From NCBI GenBank assembly GCA_964600615.1, contig CAZRJK010000006.1, positions 1-64,000 on the forward strand: 64,000 nucleotides of DNA. The letters are read 5' to 3'. Shown here one piece after another: positions 34,301 to 43,795 of the stretch. Both the position numbers and the translations under genes were made by a program. The first letter of the stretch is position 1. Every line of letters starts with the position of its first letter. The notes below the pieces were generated by a model. It searched no databases. It saw only the letters and a program-made list of their open reading frames with translations, and had not been told where the DNA came from. This DNA comes from RUG11198 sp964600615. GTDB taxonomy: Bacteria > Bacillota_I > Bacilli_A > RF39 > UBA660.

Positions 34301-37300
34301 GCGGCACTTTAATGGGGGGGAGCGGTGCAAGTTGGACCCCACCAGCAGATTCAGCATCATCCGTTACAGCATATCTAAGATGTACAGCCAATCCAACATA
34401 CACGGTAACGTATAATTCTGGAGTTAATATATTTTCCCTATTCAACGAAGATATGACACAATGGGGAATCAGTGGAGGAAACCCCACCTTTACAAAAGAA
34501 ATTGATACATCAGGTAGCCATACTTATTACACAATTGGAGGAACACCTGAAAAAATCTATAAAGAAATAACATTAGAACCAAATACAACTTATTATTTTT
34601 CTGTAAGTATATGGAATGATAATCCAAACAGTGTATTAGGTTCAATCAGATCAGAATCAATTACTGGAACATCTTTTTGCAACTTAACAATTCCTGATTA
34701 TGAAGATTCTGAACAACATTGTACCTTTACAACTTCTACTGAAACTACTTATTATGTAGTATTTGATTTTGGAGGCTCAGCAGGAAATGAAGTATATTTT
34801 GAATCCTTTAAACTAAAATATACAAATTTAAATGGCAATGATGTTATTGCAACAGAAGAAAAAACGGTGACTTATGGTTTGACCTATGGAACCCAACCAA
34901 CTTATACCAAAGCAGGTTATACTTTTGCCGGTTGGTATACCCAAACAACTGGTGGAACACAAATCACAAGTAATACAACAGTTACTGCAACAAGTGATCA
35001 TACATTATATGCTCATTGGACTTTGAATAATCCAACAGCCCCAACAATATCTGGGGGAACAACTAAAGTATATGGATATACTGCTACAAATCTAAGTTGT
35101 AATAATACTACTGCATATGAAGGTGTAACAAAATATTATAAATTCGGTTATTCTACAACATCTGGAGGAAGCGTAACATGGCTAGGTTCAGCCACAACTA
35201 CTGGAACAAAATCAATTGCTGCAAGAGAGTTTATTGGTACTAGATATTATAAATGTCGTATATATGTTACAGACGGAATTAGCACATCAAGTACAGTAAC
35301 TTCCTCATCCTCTACAACCATGTCATTAGTACGTGCAAGAATTAATTTTGATGCAACTACTAATGGAGGCAGTTTAACGGGTTCAAGTTCAGGATATATA
35401 GAATATGATCAACATGTTTATGATCATCTAATTAATTCCCGCACCACTACAGGCAGTATTATTTTTCTAGAGTCAATTGCCGAAATCACAAATTATAGTG
35501 GAAAAATATATTCTCAACCAAGTGCTAATTCTAGTATTATTGAAGATTTAGCGGGAAGTGCTGTTTTTGTTAATTACGGATCTAGTATTAACGGATTTGA
35601 AAGAATTGCAGATGATAGTGCAGAAATGACATCTGGATATACACAATCTAGTAATATAAATATTATCGATATTGCTGGTATTTATGCAACAAAACAAAAC
35701 AAAAGATTCACCGGTTGGTGGACTGCTGCTACTGGTGGATATAAAGTAATTGATGAATTTGGGCAACCGCAAAAAAATATTGGTGGTTGGACAAATAGTA
35801 GTGGTAATTTTATTTTAACATCTGCCTCAGACACATCAACTGCAAATAAATTATATGCTCAATTTGAAGATTATGAGTTTAATATTACTTATAAAAATAA
35901 TTATAGTAACAGCACTAATTATAATGGTTTAACTTGGACAAATAGTGAATATCTTAATTTTGATGGTGTAGATGATTTTGTAAATCTTGGTCAAATTAAT
36001 AATGACTATGCTACTTATTCTGTAAGCTTTATGGCAACTAATTTAAATGGAACCCAACAGCAATTGATAGGTAATGAGCATGCAGGTGGTGGTGGAATTT
36101 TCATTAATACCAGCAATCAATTAGTTGGCGAGTTCTATATTGATGGAGAGTATAAACAGGTTTATACCCCTAATGCCATAACGGCAAATACTAGATACTC
36201 TGCAACTGTTACTTATGATGGCTCAACGGTAAGATTATATGTGAATGGTTCTGAAGTTGGTACAGCAGTCAGTGTCACAGGAGTAATTTCACCACCAAGA
36301 GGTTACAATACTGACCAAGAGCCTACAAGGTTAGTTCTTGGAGCAAATCCCGAGGGTAATCATGCAGAGGCATATTTCTTCAAAGGACGAATATATTCTG
36401 TAGAAGTGTACGATAGGGGATTAACTGCAGCAGAGGTACTTGTTAATTATAATGGAACTTCTATAGCTAATGATGGAGCTGTTAAGATTATATCTAATCA
36501 GCTTACTACTTTAGATCAAGTAATTTATAAAAAAGTATATGGTAGTACGTTGGGTACTCAATTTGTTCCAGATAGACCTGGTTATACCTTTGCTGGTTGG
36601 TATACTGCTGCATCTGGTGGAACACAAGTTACAAGTAGTACAGCTGTTCCTGCTGATAATACCACTTATTACGCACATTGGACTGCTGCACCAGTTGTTC
36701 CAGTTAGATTACATGGTATTGGTGGAATATACAGTCAATGGAATAATATAACCGGAAAATATAGTGCCACATATAATGATGGAACTGGTCATACAGCAAA
36801 TACTACTAATACTTGGTGGGATATGAGTGGTTCTGGACATACTGGTGCAGTTGGATCTGGTATTACTTGGGGTGATGATTATGCCTCATTTGACGGTACA
36901 GCTAATTCCTATGTATCTTTGCAAGCTCAAAATGCTGCTAGACAAACATTAATGCTTACTTTTTCCACAACTGATGCCAGCACAAATCAATATATATTTG
37001 GTAATTGGCATGCTGGTGGCGGTGGTATAAGAATAAGCAGTGGAAAAATTTTAGGTGAGTTTTATATCGGAGGAGATTGGCGACCTGTTAATACTGGTGT
37101 TTCAGTAGTTAACAACAAAAAATATTCTGTTGCTTTAACTTATGATGGATCAGCTGTAACTGCTTATGTTGATGGTGTACAAAAAGGAACGCCATATTCA
37201 ATAACCGGAAGTATTGGAGCTCCTACTAACAGCACAGCAATGATGATGGGATGTAATCCTAAAGGAACAGCTTGTGAAAACAATTATTTTAAAGGTAAAA

Positions 37301-37992
37301 TATATGAAGCAGCAATTAGAAGTGATACAATTGACAGCACTATAATAGAATATAATCATGGTAACACTACTTCTTATAATAGTAATATTTGGGTACCAAA
37401 TGCTGCTAGAAATGGATATAATTTTGCTGGATGGTTCCCTGCAACAATTACTTCATTAGGATTCTATGATGAAAATAATAGAATATATCCAAATCAATTG
37501 TTTGAAAGAACTGATATTACGGAACTAAATCTTTATGCTAAATGGACACCTATAATAGCTTCAGGAACATTCAATATTAAGCCAGCCAATAGTAATTATT
37601 GCTTGGAGCCATATAATAATGGAACTGCTGATAATACAGGATTAAGGATATATTCTTGTAATTCAAGTAGATTAGGGCAAAAATGGAAAATTACTCAAAT
37701 GGGTGATGGTTATGTAAGGATATATAACCCTAATGCAAGTAATAAGAGTATTACTATAAAGGATGGTACTGTGGGTAACGGTAAAGAAATGGTTATTTAT
37801 ACCTGGAGTGGTGCTTTCCAACAAAGATGGCTTGGAATTGAAACTACTAATGGTTATCAATTAGCAAGTGCTAAAGGTAGAGGATATGGCCTTCATGTAG
37901 TAGGTGATACATTTGCAAATAATAAAACTGTAGAATTAAATACGTTAGGTACGACAGCTGGATATATATGGACTTTTGTTGCAGTAAGTTAA
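31348..37992 (+). CDS. Giant secreted adhesin: InlB repeats, two LamG-like domains, ricin-type lectin
   Basis: 2214-aa surface protein. The signal/anchor segment (about 8-28) ends TSLTYAYYAW, similar to the SipW/TasA-type leader. Several InlB B-repeats (Listeria-Bacteroides type: FGGWYKE, FEGWYSD, FAGWYT and LYAKW or YAHW ends) occur from about 240 onward. A Gly/Thr/Ser-rich stretch with short repeated strands, probably a beta-helix, covers about 385-600. A CBM-like sandwich follows near 1030-1160, two LamG/concanavalin-like domains near 1535-1700 and 1850-2005, and a ricin-type beta-trefoil at about 2070-2214. Several domains suggest glycan binding on host cells or mucin. No C-terminal sorting signal is visible. 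ATG 31348 follows AGGTGAT; an upstream in-frame start at 31231 has no ribosome site. Confidence 0.85.
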   Translation: MFRDKTKLIGFILGLILFSITVTSLTYAYYAWQSSNTNITFNINDQYFYCETDIDSGISNLSPVNDYKDGVLHKFKVNNVANKNTTFSVTMNIESIDEVLKDPSFKYKLMVDKTNGSNNCQTGASGCEEVASGNFSNVHVGNNNLVPSITLPNNSRYEYYFFMYIDGAMNNPSGMQSASMVSTLGVCDIYVTFDTTEGETTVSPVAKKVIEGDTYGTLPTPVRSNAVVTYNYNGATGGNSVASDTVSFTFGGWYKEQAFTNQVTSSTLVTSSINHTVYPKWTKSKTIILPTPTRTGYIFEGWYSDSSFNNKVGDGGGSYNPSKSTPLYAKWKQANYMNTNTNALYMTLNEALSDVSSNQTIKVLVGVTETETATLASGKTGITLDLNGKTTTIDGMPITNNGGLTVVSNISGGVLTGGGSAIINTGTGNLTVSSGVITALWDPLRNEGTGTIMVTGGTITATYSYYAIVNNSTGTVSISNGTVTGVTGGIDNYSTGIVNVSGGTIQGIIGIGGGAGTVNISGGSINGSSTGISVSTGTLVITSGQVSGAGVGVFLSGVGTLTMGQNTGTPSITNPIISATDTSDSYGVRIENSNATYNFYDGKVSSASGTNTSIYYSGTINTPSSYEVVKSTNNGVETAILSRITYSITYMDCGNTTFSGTHGNNYPQNYTVGSGATLDSPTKTGYTFGGYYSSSACSGTAVTNISSGDSGNKTFYAKWTTNTYTVHHSANPSQCNLSIPDDTVTYEQEYNPYISYNNETGASIVEMKAGIVCPGYSLSSWTATGINTATSQYETSTTDELEWISWNGSTPLAPAFTQTVIYPIFKNLTPTNNAEVTMISNWTPVNYNINYTLNGGTKVTSCQSGASPTTGTYDSIVRICPPTKTVTVSGNANGTGVSFTNPSTGQAQTFTGWTSTTIGSNAKYSEQGTAFGNWNGSLTNYQFYKNLKNYGTVTMVANWTPVAVTLPTFNNPAGKTCNWYTEQSGGTLMGGSGASWTPPADSASSVTAYLRCTANPTYTVTYNSGVNIFSLFNEDMTQWGISGGNPTFTKEIDTSGSHTYYTIGGTPEKIYKEITLEPNTTYYFSVSIWNDNPNSVLGSIRSESITGTSFCNLTIPDYEDSEQHCTFTTSTETTYYVVFDFGGSAGNEVYFESFKLKYTNLNGNDVIATEEKTVTYGLTYGTQPTYTKAGYTFAGWYTQTTGGTQITSNTTVTATSDHTLYAHWTLNNPTAPTISGGTTKVYGYTATNLSCNNTTAYEGVTKYYKFGYSTTSGGSVTWLGSATTTGTKSIAAREFIGTRYYKCRIYVTDGISTSSTVTSSSSTTMSLVRARINFDATTNGGSLTGSSSGYIEYDQHVYDHLINSRTTTGSIIFLESIAEITNYSGKIYSQPSANSSIIEDLAGSAVFVNYGSSINGFERIADDSAEMTSGYTQSSNINIIDIAGIYATKQNKRFTGWWTAATGGYKVIDEFGQPQKNIGGWTNSSGNFILTSASDTSTANKLYAQFEDYEFNITYKNNYSNSTNYNGLTWTNSEYLNFDGVDDFVNLGQINNDYATYSVSFMATNLNGTQQQLIGNEHAGGGGIFINTSNQLVGEFYIDGEYKQVYTPNAITANTRYSATVTYDGSTVRLYVNGSEVGTAVSVTGVISPPRGYNTDQEPTRLVLGANPEGNHAEAYFFKGRIYSVEVYDRGLTAAEVLVNYNGTSIANDGAVKIISNQLTTLDQVIYKKVYGSTLGTQFVPDRPGYTFAGWYTAASGGTQVTSSTAVPADNTTYYAHWTAAPVVPVRLHGIGGIYSQWNNITGKYSATYNDGTGHTANTTNTWWDMSGSGHTGAVGSGITWGDDYASFDGTANSYVSLQAQNAARQTLMLTFSTTDASTNQYIFGNWHAGGGGIRISSGKILGEFYIGGDWRPVNTGVSVVNNKKYSVALTYDGSAVTAYVDGVQKGTPYSITGSIGAPTNSTAMMMGCNPKGTACENNYFKGKIYEAAIRSDTIDSTIIEYNHGNTTSYNSNIWVPNAARNGYNFAGWFPATITSLGFYDENNRIYPNQLFERTDITELNLYAKWTPIIASGTFNIKPANSNYCLEPYNNGTADNTGLRIYSCNSSRLGQKWKITQMGDGYVRIYNPNASNKSITIKDGTVGNGKEMVIYTWSGAFQQRWLGIETTNGYQLASAKGRGYGLHVVGDTFANNKTVELNTLGTTAGYIWTFVAVS

Positions 37993-37993
37993 T

Positions 37994-38025
37994 AAAAAGA
38001 TTTACGAATTATCGTAAATCTTTTT
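37994..38025 (+). terminator. Terminator after the giant adhesin
   Basis: Perfect 14-bp stem, 37994-38007 with 38012-38025, loop ATTA. Confidence 0.92.
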
Positions 38026-38094
38026 GTCCAGTAATTTATTTCTTCATTGTTTACTATTTTTATTTTAAGTGTTATAATTAATTAAGGTGTTATT

Positions 38095-38574
38095 ATGAAA
38101 ATAAAAAATTATGTAAGTATAAAAAGTATATTGATATTAGTAGTTGTTGTGGTAGCACTTTTTCTTTCATTTGTTTTGCCCAAATCTAATTTTTTTAGAG
38201 TTAGAAATATGAGTTATGTAAATGAAGCAGTATATGCTAGTGCTAGGATGTTAATCTCTAACAATAAAAACAATGTTACATTAAGTGGTAACTGTAATAG
38301 TGGTGTGGAATATGTTAGTATTTCCAAAATTAAATATGAAGGTAATTTAGAATATGATGTTATTGATGATAGAATATATGTTAATTTTTTAACAGATATT
38401 AAATATTTGTTTGTTCCCGATGTTTTGAAGAAATCTGATATGTCTATTAGATTAAATGAAGAGAATAGTTATGTGATAGTTAAATATGATTGTAAGAAAA
38501 AAGATTATTATTATGCAGAATTTTCTTCAGAAGAAAAAGAAGGATATAGTTTCATGAACTGGATAAAAAAATAA
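38095..38574 (+). CDS. 159-aa membrane-anchored protein, unknown
   Basis: One N-terminal membrane segment (about 10-28), then an extracellular domain with two cysteines (SGNCNSG, KYDCKK) that could pair. Ribosome site AGGTG before ATG 38095. It lies between the giant adhesin and spoIIGA with terminators on both sides, so it is a single-gene unit. No family recognised. Confidence 0.65.
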   Translation: MKIKNYVSIKSILILVVVVVALFLSFVLPKSNFFRVRNMSYVNEAVYASARMLISNNKNNVTLSGNCNSGVEYVSISKIKYEGNLEYDVIDDRIYVNFLTDIKYLFVPDVLKKSDMSIRLNEENSYVIVKYDCKKKDYYYAEFSSEEKEGYSFMNWIKK

Positions 38575-38599
38575 AAGTAAAAAAAGTAAAAGAATAGTA

Positions 38600-38632
38600 A
38601 AAAATATGACATAATACTTGTCATATTTTTTT
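38600..38632 (+). terminator. Terminator upstream of spoIIGA
   Basis: AAAAATATGACA (38600-38611), 7-base loop, TGTCATATTTTT (38619-38630), T-run. Confidence 0.85.
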
Positions 38633-38654
38633 TATACTATACTAGGTGATTATA

Positions 38655-39455
38655 ATGAAAATATATATAGACCTAGTATTACTATTAAACTTTGGCTTTG
38701 ATTTATTATTATTAATATCAGTAGCCTTAATATTAAGAAGACAAACAGATTTAAAAAGATTATTAATCTCATCTTCTATTGGATCTATTACTATATTATC
38801 TATGTTTATAGAATTAAATAGCTTTTTATTATTTATAATTAAAATATTAATATCTCTAATAATGGTATATATAACATTCGGCTATAAAAATATAAAATAT
38901 ACCTTAAAAAACTTATTTTATTTATATACATCAAGTATTATTCTAGGAGGATTCTTATATTTTCTAAATCTTCAATTTTCATATAATAATAAAGGCTTAG
39001 TCTTTTATTTTAATGGATTATCTATAAATGTAATAATATTAATAATACTAAGTCCTATAATAATATATGCTTATATTAAACAAGCATTAGAACTTAAAAA
39101 TAATTATTCTAATTATTATAATATAGACATATATTTAAAAAATGGACTAGTTATACCTACAACAGCTTTTCTAGATACAGGAAATATACTAGAAGATCCC
39201 TATAAAAAAAGGCCTATTATATTACTTAATAAAGAAATATTAAAAATAGACTATGAAAAAGATAAAATACTATTAGTCCCGTATGATACATTAAATAATC
39301 ATGGATTATTAAAATGTATCATACCAGATAAAATATTCATTCAAGGAGTAGGTTTTAGAAATAACTTCTTAGTAGGACTATCAAATGAAAAAATTAAAAT
39401 AGATGGAGTAGATTGTATCTTAAATACTAAATTATTAGAAAGGACTAATATATGA
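38655..39455 (+). CDS. spoIIGA: SpoIIGA, sigma-E processing aspartic peptidase
   Basis: 266-aa protein: five or so membrane segments in residues 1-125, then a cytoplasmic protease domain with the catalytic D174 in AFLDTGN and the later KILLVPYDTL and IPDKIF segments typical of SpoIIGA. It removes the N-terminal pro-sequence of sigma-E at the sporulation septum. It overlaps sigE by 4 bases (ATGA), as in B. subtilis. ATG 38655 follows AGGTGAT. No clear Spo0A box was found upstream. Confidence 0.9.
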   Translation: MKIYIDLVLLLNFGFDLLLLISVALILRRQTDLKRLLISSSIGSITILSMFIELNSFLLFIIKILISLIMVYITFGYKNIKYTLKNLFYLYTSSIILGGFLYFLNLQFSYNNKGLVFYFNGLSINVIILIILSPIIIYAYIKQALELKNNYSNYYNIDIYLKNGLVIPTTAFLDTGNILEDPYKKRPIILLNKEILKIDYEKDKILLVPYDTLNNHGLLKCIIPDKIFIQGVGFRNNFLVGLSNEKIKIDGVDCILNTKLLERTNI

Positions 39456-40141
39456 AAAAAATAATTAATTTAATCTTAAAAGTATTAAGAAAAAAGAATT
39501 ATATCTTTTATTTAGGTAGTACAGATATCTTACCACCACCACTATCAAAAGAAGAAGAAATATCTTACGTAGAAAGAAGTATGAAAGGAGATAAAGAAGC
39601 TAGAAATATACTAATCGAACATAACTTAAGATTAGTAGTATTTCTAGCTAAAAAATATGAAAATACTAAAATAGATTTAGAAGACTTAGTATCTATAGGC
39701 ACAATAGGATTAATAAAAGGAGTAAATACCTATAAATTAGATAAAAATATTAAACTAGCAACTTATGCTTCCAGATGTATTGATAACGAAATACTAATGT
39801 ATTTAAGAAAAACAAAAAAGAAAAGAACTGAAATAAGCTTTGAAGATAGCCTAAGCTTTGATGCTGATGGCAATGAATTGCATCTAGAAGATGTTCTAGG
39901 AACCGAACCAGATATAGTAACTAAAAACTTAGAAGATAGATTAGATAGAAAAATGTTATATCAAGAAGTAAATAAATTAAAAGGAAGAGATAAAGAAATA
40001 ATAGAATATAGATATGGATTAAACGGGAAAAAAGAGATGACTCAAAAAGAAGTAGCCATCCTAATGGGAATATCTCAATCTTATATATCTAGAATTGAAA
40101 AAAAAGTAATAAAAAAATTAAGTAATATCATAAAAATTTAA
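39452..40141 (+). CDS. sigE: Sporulation sigma factor SigE (pro-form)
   Basis: 229-aa sigma-70 family protein. A short basic pro-sequence (about 19 residues, MKKIINLILKVLRKK) precedes FYLGSTDILPPPLSKEEE, the sigma-E signature. Region 2 contains NLRLVVFLAKKYE, DLVSIGTIGLIKGV and TYASRCIDNEILMYLR. Region 4 ends with MGISQSYISRIEKKVIKKL. The pro-sequence is shorter than the 27 residues of B. subtilis. It directs early mother-cell transcription. Its stop codon overlaps the stop of the convergent 74-aa gene by 2 bases. Confidence 0.93.
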   Translation: MKKIINLILKVLRKKNYIFYLGSTDILPPPLSKEEEISYVERSMKGDKEARNILIEHNLRLVVFLAKKYENTKIDLEDLVSIGTIGLIKGVNTYKLDKNIKLATYASRCIDNEILMYLRKTKKKRTEISFEDSLSFDADGNELHLEDVLGTEPDIVTKNLEDRLDRKMLYQEVNKLKGRDKEIIEYRYGLNGKKEMTQKEVAILMGISQSYISRIEKKVIKKLSNIIKI

Positions 40142-40362
40142 TCTAAAAAACTTCTAAATCTACAAGGACTAATACTATCTATATCATAGCCCATAACCGT
40201 AATAACATGAATAACCTTAGTTAGTATCTTATTAGACTCTCTAGAACTATATTTACCATGTTTATTTAAACATATCTCATATACCTCTAAAAAACTCTCA
40301 TCACTAACTTTATAATTAATTATTTCCTTACCAATATCTTCAGCTATAGTATCATAATTCAT
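40138..40362 (-). CDS. 74-aa protein, unknown
   Basis: Small soluble protein (starts MNYDTIAEDIGKEI). The start at 40362 follows GGAGGG; an upstream in-frame start lies inside that site. It converges with sigE with overlapping stop codons and no terminator between them, so sigE read-through would be antisense to it. No family recognised. Confidence 0.6.
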   Translation of the reverse strand: MNYDTIAEDIGKEIINYKVSDESFLEVYEICLNKHGKYSSRESNKILTKVIHVITVMGYDIDSISPCRFRSFLD

Positions 40363-40410
40363 ATCAATCCCTCCAATAAAATATTTCATATTCTAACATA
40401 TAAATAATCT

Positions 40411-40445
40411 AAAATATGTAACCAATTTGATTACATATTTTTTAA
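40411..40445. terminator. Inverted repeat upstream of lon
   Basis: AAAATATGTAA (40411-40421), 9-base loop, TTACATATTTT (40431-40441), T-run. It could end sigE transcripts that run across the 74-aa gene, or act as an operator between the two divergent genes. Confidence 0.55.
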
Positions 40446-40532
40446 ATATAAAAAACGTAAAAAAGAAGTTAATTATCTTGATATATTTATTATTTATGCT
40501 AAAATAATTACTCATGAAAGAGGGAATTAATC

Positions 40533-42845
40533 ATGGTTGAAACTAATTTACCAATAGTAGTACTTAAAAACATAATATTATTTCCTTATAACGAAATAAG
40601 AGTAGAATTTAATTCCTCAAAAGAAAAATTAGTTTTAGAAAATGCTGAAAAATATAATGATAACCATATCCTCTTAATTAATCTTTTTGATCCTCTAGAT
40701 GAAAATCCTAGTATTAAAGACTTACCAAGTACCGGTGTAATAGGTAGAATAAAATCTAAAATAGAATTATCCAATGGAACCGTAAGAGTAGTAGTAGCAG
40801 GCTTATCTAGAGTAGAAATATTAAACTATATTGAAAGTGATTATGGCTATATAGAATCATTTGTAATCCCTACTAAAGAATATGAATATGATGAAATAGA
40901 AGCTACAGCCCTAAAAAGAATATTATTTAACGAATTAACTAATTATATAAATACATCTCCAATGATGTCTAATAGTGTTTTAGGAAGAATTAGTGGCATA
41001 GATAATATAAGTAAATTAACAGATATAGTTGCCTCTGAATTACCATTTGATTACACAAATAAATTAAAATATCTAAATACTAAAGAACCAATAAAAAGAA
41101 TAAAATTAATAATTGAAGACCTAAATAGAGAAATAGAAACCGTAAAACTAGAACAAGAAATAGAATCAACCCTAAAAGAAAAAATAGATGAATCACAAAG
41201 AGAATATCTATTAAAAGAAAAAATAAGAATAATAAAAGAAGAATTAGGAGAATCTACCATCAAAGAAACAGAAGTAGATTTACTAAAAAAAGAAATTGAA
41301 AAGAAAGATTTACCAGATAAAATTAGAAAAAAACTAGATAGTGAAGTAAAAAGATATATCTTATCCTCTGATGCTTCTCCAGAAATAACTATAATAAGAA
41401 CTTATATTGATTGGTTACTAAATTTACCATGGAATATAAGTACAAAAGATACATTTAAAATAAAAGAAGTATCTGAATCATTAGATGAAACCCATTACGG
41501 ATTAGAAGAAATAAAACAAAGGATAGTAGAATATGTAGCTGTAATGCAACATACAGAAAATGTAAATAGTCCTATTATATGTTTAGTAGGTCCACCAGGA
41601 GTAGGTAAAACCACTCTAGCCAAATCTGTAGCTCAGTCCCTTAATAAAAAATTTGTAAAAATAAGTGTTGGAGGAGTATCAGATGAAGCAGAAATAATAG
41701 GACACAGAAGAACTTACTTAGGAGCTAATCCTGGTAAAATTATTCAAAGTATGAAACAAGCAGGTGTAAATAATCCAGTATTTCTAATAGATGAAATAGA
41801 TAAACTAACTAAAGATTATCACGGAGATCCAGCTTCAGCTTTATTATCAGTCCTAGATAAAGAACAAAATAAAAACTTTACTGATAACTACATAGAAGAA
41901 GAATTTGATCTATCTAATGTCTTATTTATCTTAACAGCAAATGATATAAATACAATACCAAGTGCCCTAAAAGATAGATTAGAAATAATAGAATTATCAA
42001 GTTATACTAACCTAGATAAAAAAGAAATATGTAAAAAATATCTAATACCTAAACTATTTAAACAATATAAAATAAGAGATTATAATATCAGTATTAATGA
42101 TAACGCAATTAATAAAATAATAACTGACTATACAAAAGAAGCAGGAGCTAGAGAATTATCCAGAAAAATAGAACAAATATGTAGAAAAATAATCTATGAA
42201 GACATAAATGATAAAATAATAAAAGTAAGTGATCTATATCACTATCTAGGACCAGCTAAATATCATCATCAAAAAAATGATGATTCTAATAAAAGCGGCA
42301 TCGTTAACGCTCTAGCATATACTATCTTTGGAGGAGAAATATTAAAAGTATCTACAACCATGTATAAAGGAGAAGGTAATATTAAAATTACAGGTTCCGT
42401 AGGAAAAGTAATGAATGAAAGTGTAGAAGTAGCTCTAAGTTATATAAAAAATAATGCAGAAAACTTCGATATAGATATAAATATCTTTAAAGAAAACGAT
42501 TTTCATATTCATGTAGAAGAAGGATCAGTAAAAAAAGATGGACCTTCAGCAGGTATAACAATAACAACAGCTATTATTAGTTTAATAAAAGATAAAGTAA
42601 TACCAAACGACATAAGCATGTCGGGAGAAATAACATTAAGAGGAAGAATACTACCAGTAGGAGGCTTAAAAGAAAAACTAATCGCCGCCTCAGTAAACAA
42701 CATAAAGAAAGTATTTATCCCCGTAGAAAATAAAATAGATATTGAAGAAATACCCACAAGTATTACTAATAAAATAGAAATAACTTATGTAAGAGATTAT
42801 TTAGATGTTTATTATTATTTATTTAATAAAGAGAAAAAAGATTAA
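40533..42845 (+). CDS. lon: ATP-dependent protease LonA
   Basis: 770-aa LonA. It has the N-terminal substrate domain (PIVVLKNIILFPYNE), a coiled-coil region near 200-250, and the AAA+ module with Walker A GPPGVGKT and Walker B PVFLIDEIDK. The C-terminal protease domain carries the catalytic serine S672 (KDGPSAGI) and lysine K715 (GGLKEKLIAA). Length is normal. It degrades misfolded and regulatory proteins. A TTGATA/TAAAAT promoter lies upstream. The gene ends inside its own terminator. Confidence 0.97.
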   Translation: MVETNLPIVVLKNIILFPYNEIRVEFNSSKEKLVLENAEKYNDNHILLINLFDPLDENPSIKDLPSTGVIGRIKSKIELSNGTVRVVVAGLSRVEILNYIESDYGYIESFVIPTKEYEYDEIEATALKRILFNELTNYINTSPMMSNSVLGRISGIDNISKLTDIVASELPFDYTNKLKYLNTKEPIKRIKLIIEDLNREIETVKLEQEIESTLKEKIDESQREYLLKEKIRIIKEELGESTIKETEVDLLKKEIEKKDLPDKIRKKLDSEVKRYILSSDASPEITIIRTYIDWLLNLPWNISTKDTFKIKEVSESLDETHYGLEEIKQRIVEYVAVMQHTENVNSPIICLVGPPGVGKTTLAKSVAQSLNKKFVKISVGGVSDEAEIIGHRRTYLGANPGKIIQSMKQAGVNNPVFLIDEIDKLTKDYHGDPASALLSVLDKEQNKNFTDNYIEEEFDLSNVLFILTANDINTIPSALKDRLEIIELSSYTNLDKKEICKKYLIPKLFKQYKIRDYNISINDNAINKIITDYTKEAGARELSRKIEQICRKIIYEDINDKIIKVSDLYHYLGPAKYHHQKNDDSNKSGIVNALAYTIFGGEILKVSTTMYKGEGNIKITGSVGKVMNESVEVALSYIKNNAENFDIDINIFKENDFHIHVEEGSVKKDGPSAGITITTAIISLIKDKVIPNDISMSGEITLRGRILPVGGLKEKLIAASVNNIKKVFIPVENKIDIEEIPTSITNKIEITYVRDYLDVYYYLFNKEKKD

Positions 42846-42862
42846 CTATCTTTTTTCTCTTT
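42828..42862 (+). terminator. Terminator overlapping the end of lon
   Basis: Perfect 15-bp stem, 42828-42842 with 42848-42862; the stop codon lies in the loop. Confidence 0.85.
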
Positions 42863-42891
42863 ATTTTGTTATAATAAATTTAGGTGATTAT

Positions 42892-43161
42892 ATGGATAAT
42901 TTTAATAGAAATAATTTAAATAGTTTTAATAGAAATAGAGATGTAGATCAAGTATTTAACGATAAATGGAATGCTAATTATAAAACAAGTGAAAACATAT
43001 CAAATAAAATAAAAGACTTTAATAAAAAAATGTTTAATATAAAAGATCAAGAAGAAATAAGAAAAGAAATGCGTGAAGCTAACACTGTAGAAGCTAAAGT
43101 AGATAATTTAAACAAAAAAATGGAAGGATTAAATAACAATAACAGAAGTAAATTTTGGTGA
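42892..43161 (+). CDS. 89-aa Asn-rich hydrophilic protein
   Basis: Small protein (MDNFNRNNLNSFNRN...) rich in Asn, Lys and Glu, probably helical in its second half, without membrane segment. The start follows AGGTGATT; longer in-frame starts overlap the lon terminator. It is directly followed by rnhB (4 bases). No family recognised; it may be a small DNA/RNA- or spore-associated protein, but this is a guess. Confidence 0.6.
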   Translation: MDNFNRNNLNSFNRNRDVDQVFNDKWNANYKTSENISNKIKDFNKKMFNIKDQEEIRKEMREANTVEAKVDNLNKKMEGLNNNNRSKFW

Positions 43162-43165
43162 TAAC

Positions 43166-43795
43166 ATGGAAGATTTATATCAATATGAAAGAGAATTAAA
43201 CAAAAAAGGAATAAACGTAATAGGGGGAGTAGATGAAGTAGGAAGAGGCCCTTTAATAGGGAGTGTTATAACATCTTGTGTAGTATTACCAAAAAATTTT
43301 AAATTAGAAGGACTAACAGATTCAAAAAAATTATCAGAGAAAAAAAGGAATGAATTCTATAACATAATAAAAGAAAAAGCCCTTGCTATAGGAATAGGAG
43401 AATGCACTGAAAAAGAAATAGATAAATATAATATCTATGAAGCAACCAAAATAGCTATGAAAAGAGCAATAGATGAAGCAAGAAAACAAATAAATATTGA
43501 ACACATCCTAATAGATGCCATGCCCTTAGAATTAGATATACCAACAACATCTATTATAAAAGGAGATGCCAAAAGTATAACTATAGCAGCAGCCTCTGTA
43601 ATAGCAAAAGTAACAAGAGATAAAATGATGTATGAATTAGATAAGATTTATCCTATGTATGATTTAAAAAATAATAAAGGATATCCTACTAAAAAACATT
43701 TAAGTGCTATTGAAGAATATGGTATTACTGACTATCATAGATTAAGCTATGCTCCAGTAGCTAAATATAAAAATAAAAAGAACTTACTCAAGTAA
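43166..43795 (+). CDS. rnhB: Ribonuclease HII
   Basis: 209-aa type 2 RNase H. The active-site acids are in GGVDEVGRGPLIGSV (DE), the D of LIDAMPLE, and AAASVIAKVTRD. It cleaves RNA in RNA-DNA hybrids and single ribonucleotides in DNA. The window also encodes RNase HIII at 47876. Co-transcribed with the 89-aa gene. Confidence 0.96.
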   Translation: MEDLYQYERELNKKGINVIGGVDEVGRGPLIGSVITSCVVLPKNFKLEGLTDSKKLSEKKRNEFYNIIKEKALAIGIGECTEKEIDKYNIYEATKIAMKRAIDEARKQINIEHILIDAMPLELDIPTTSIIKGDAKSITIAAASVIAKVTRDKMMYELDKIYPMYDLKNNKGYPTKKHLSAIEEYGITDYHRLSYAPVAKYKNKKNLLK

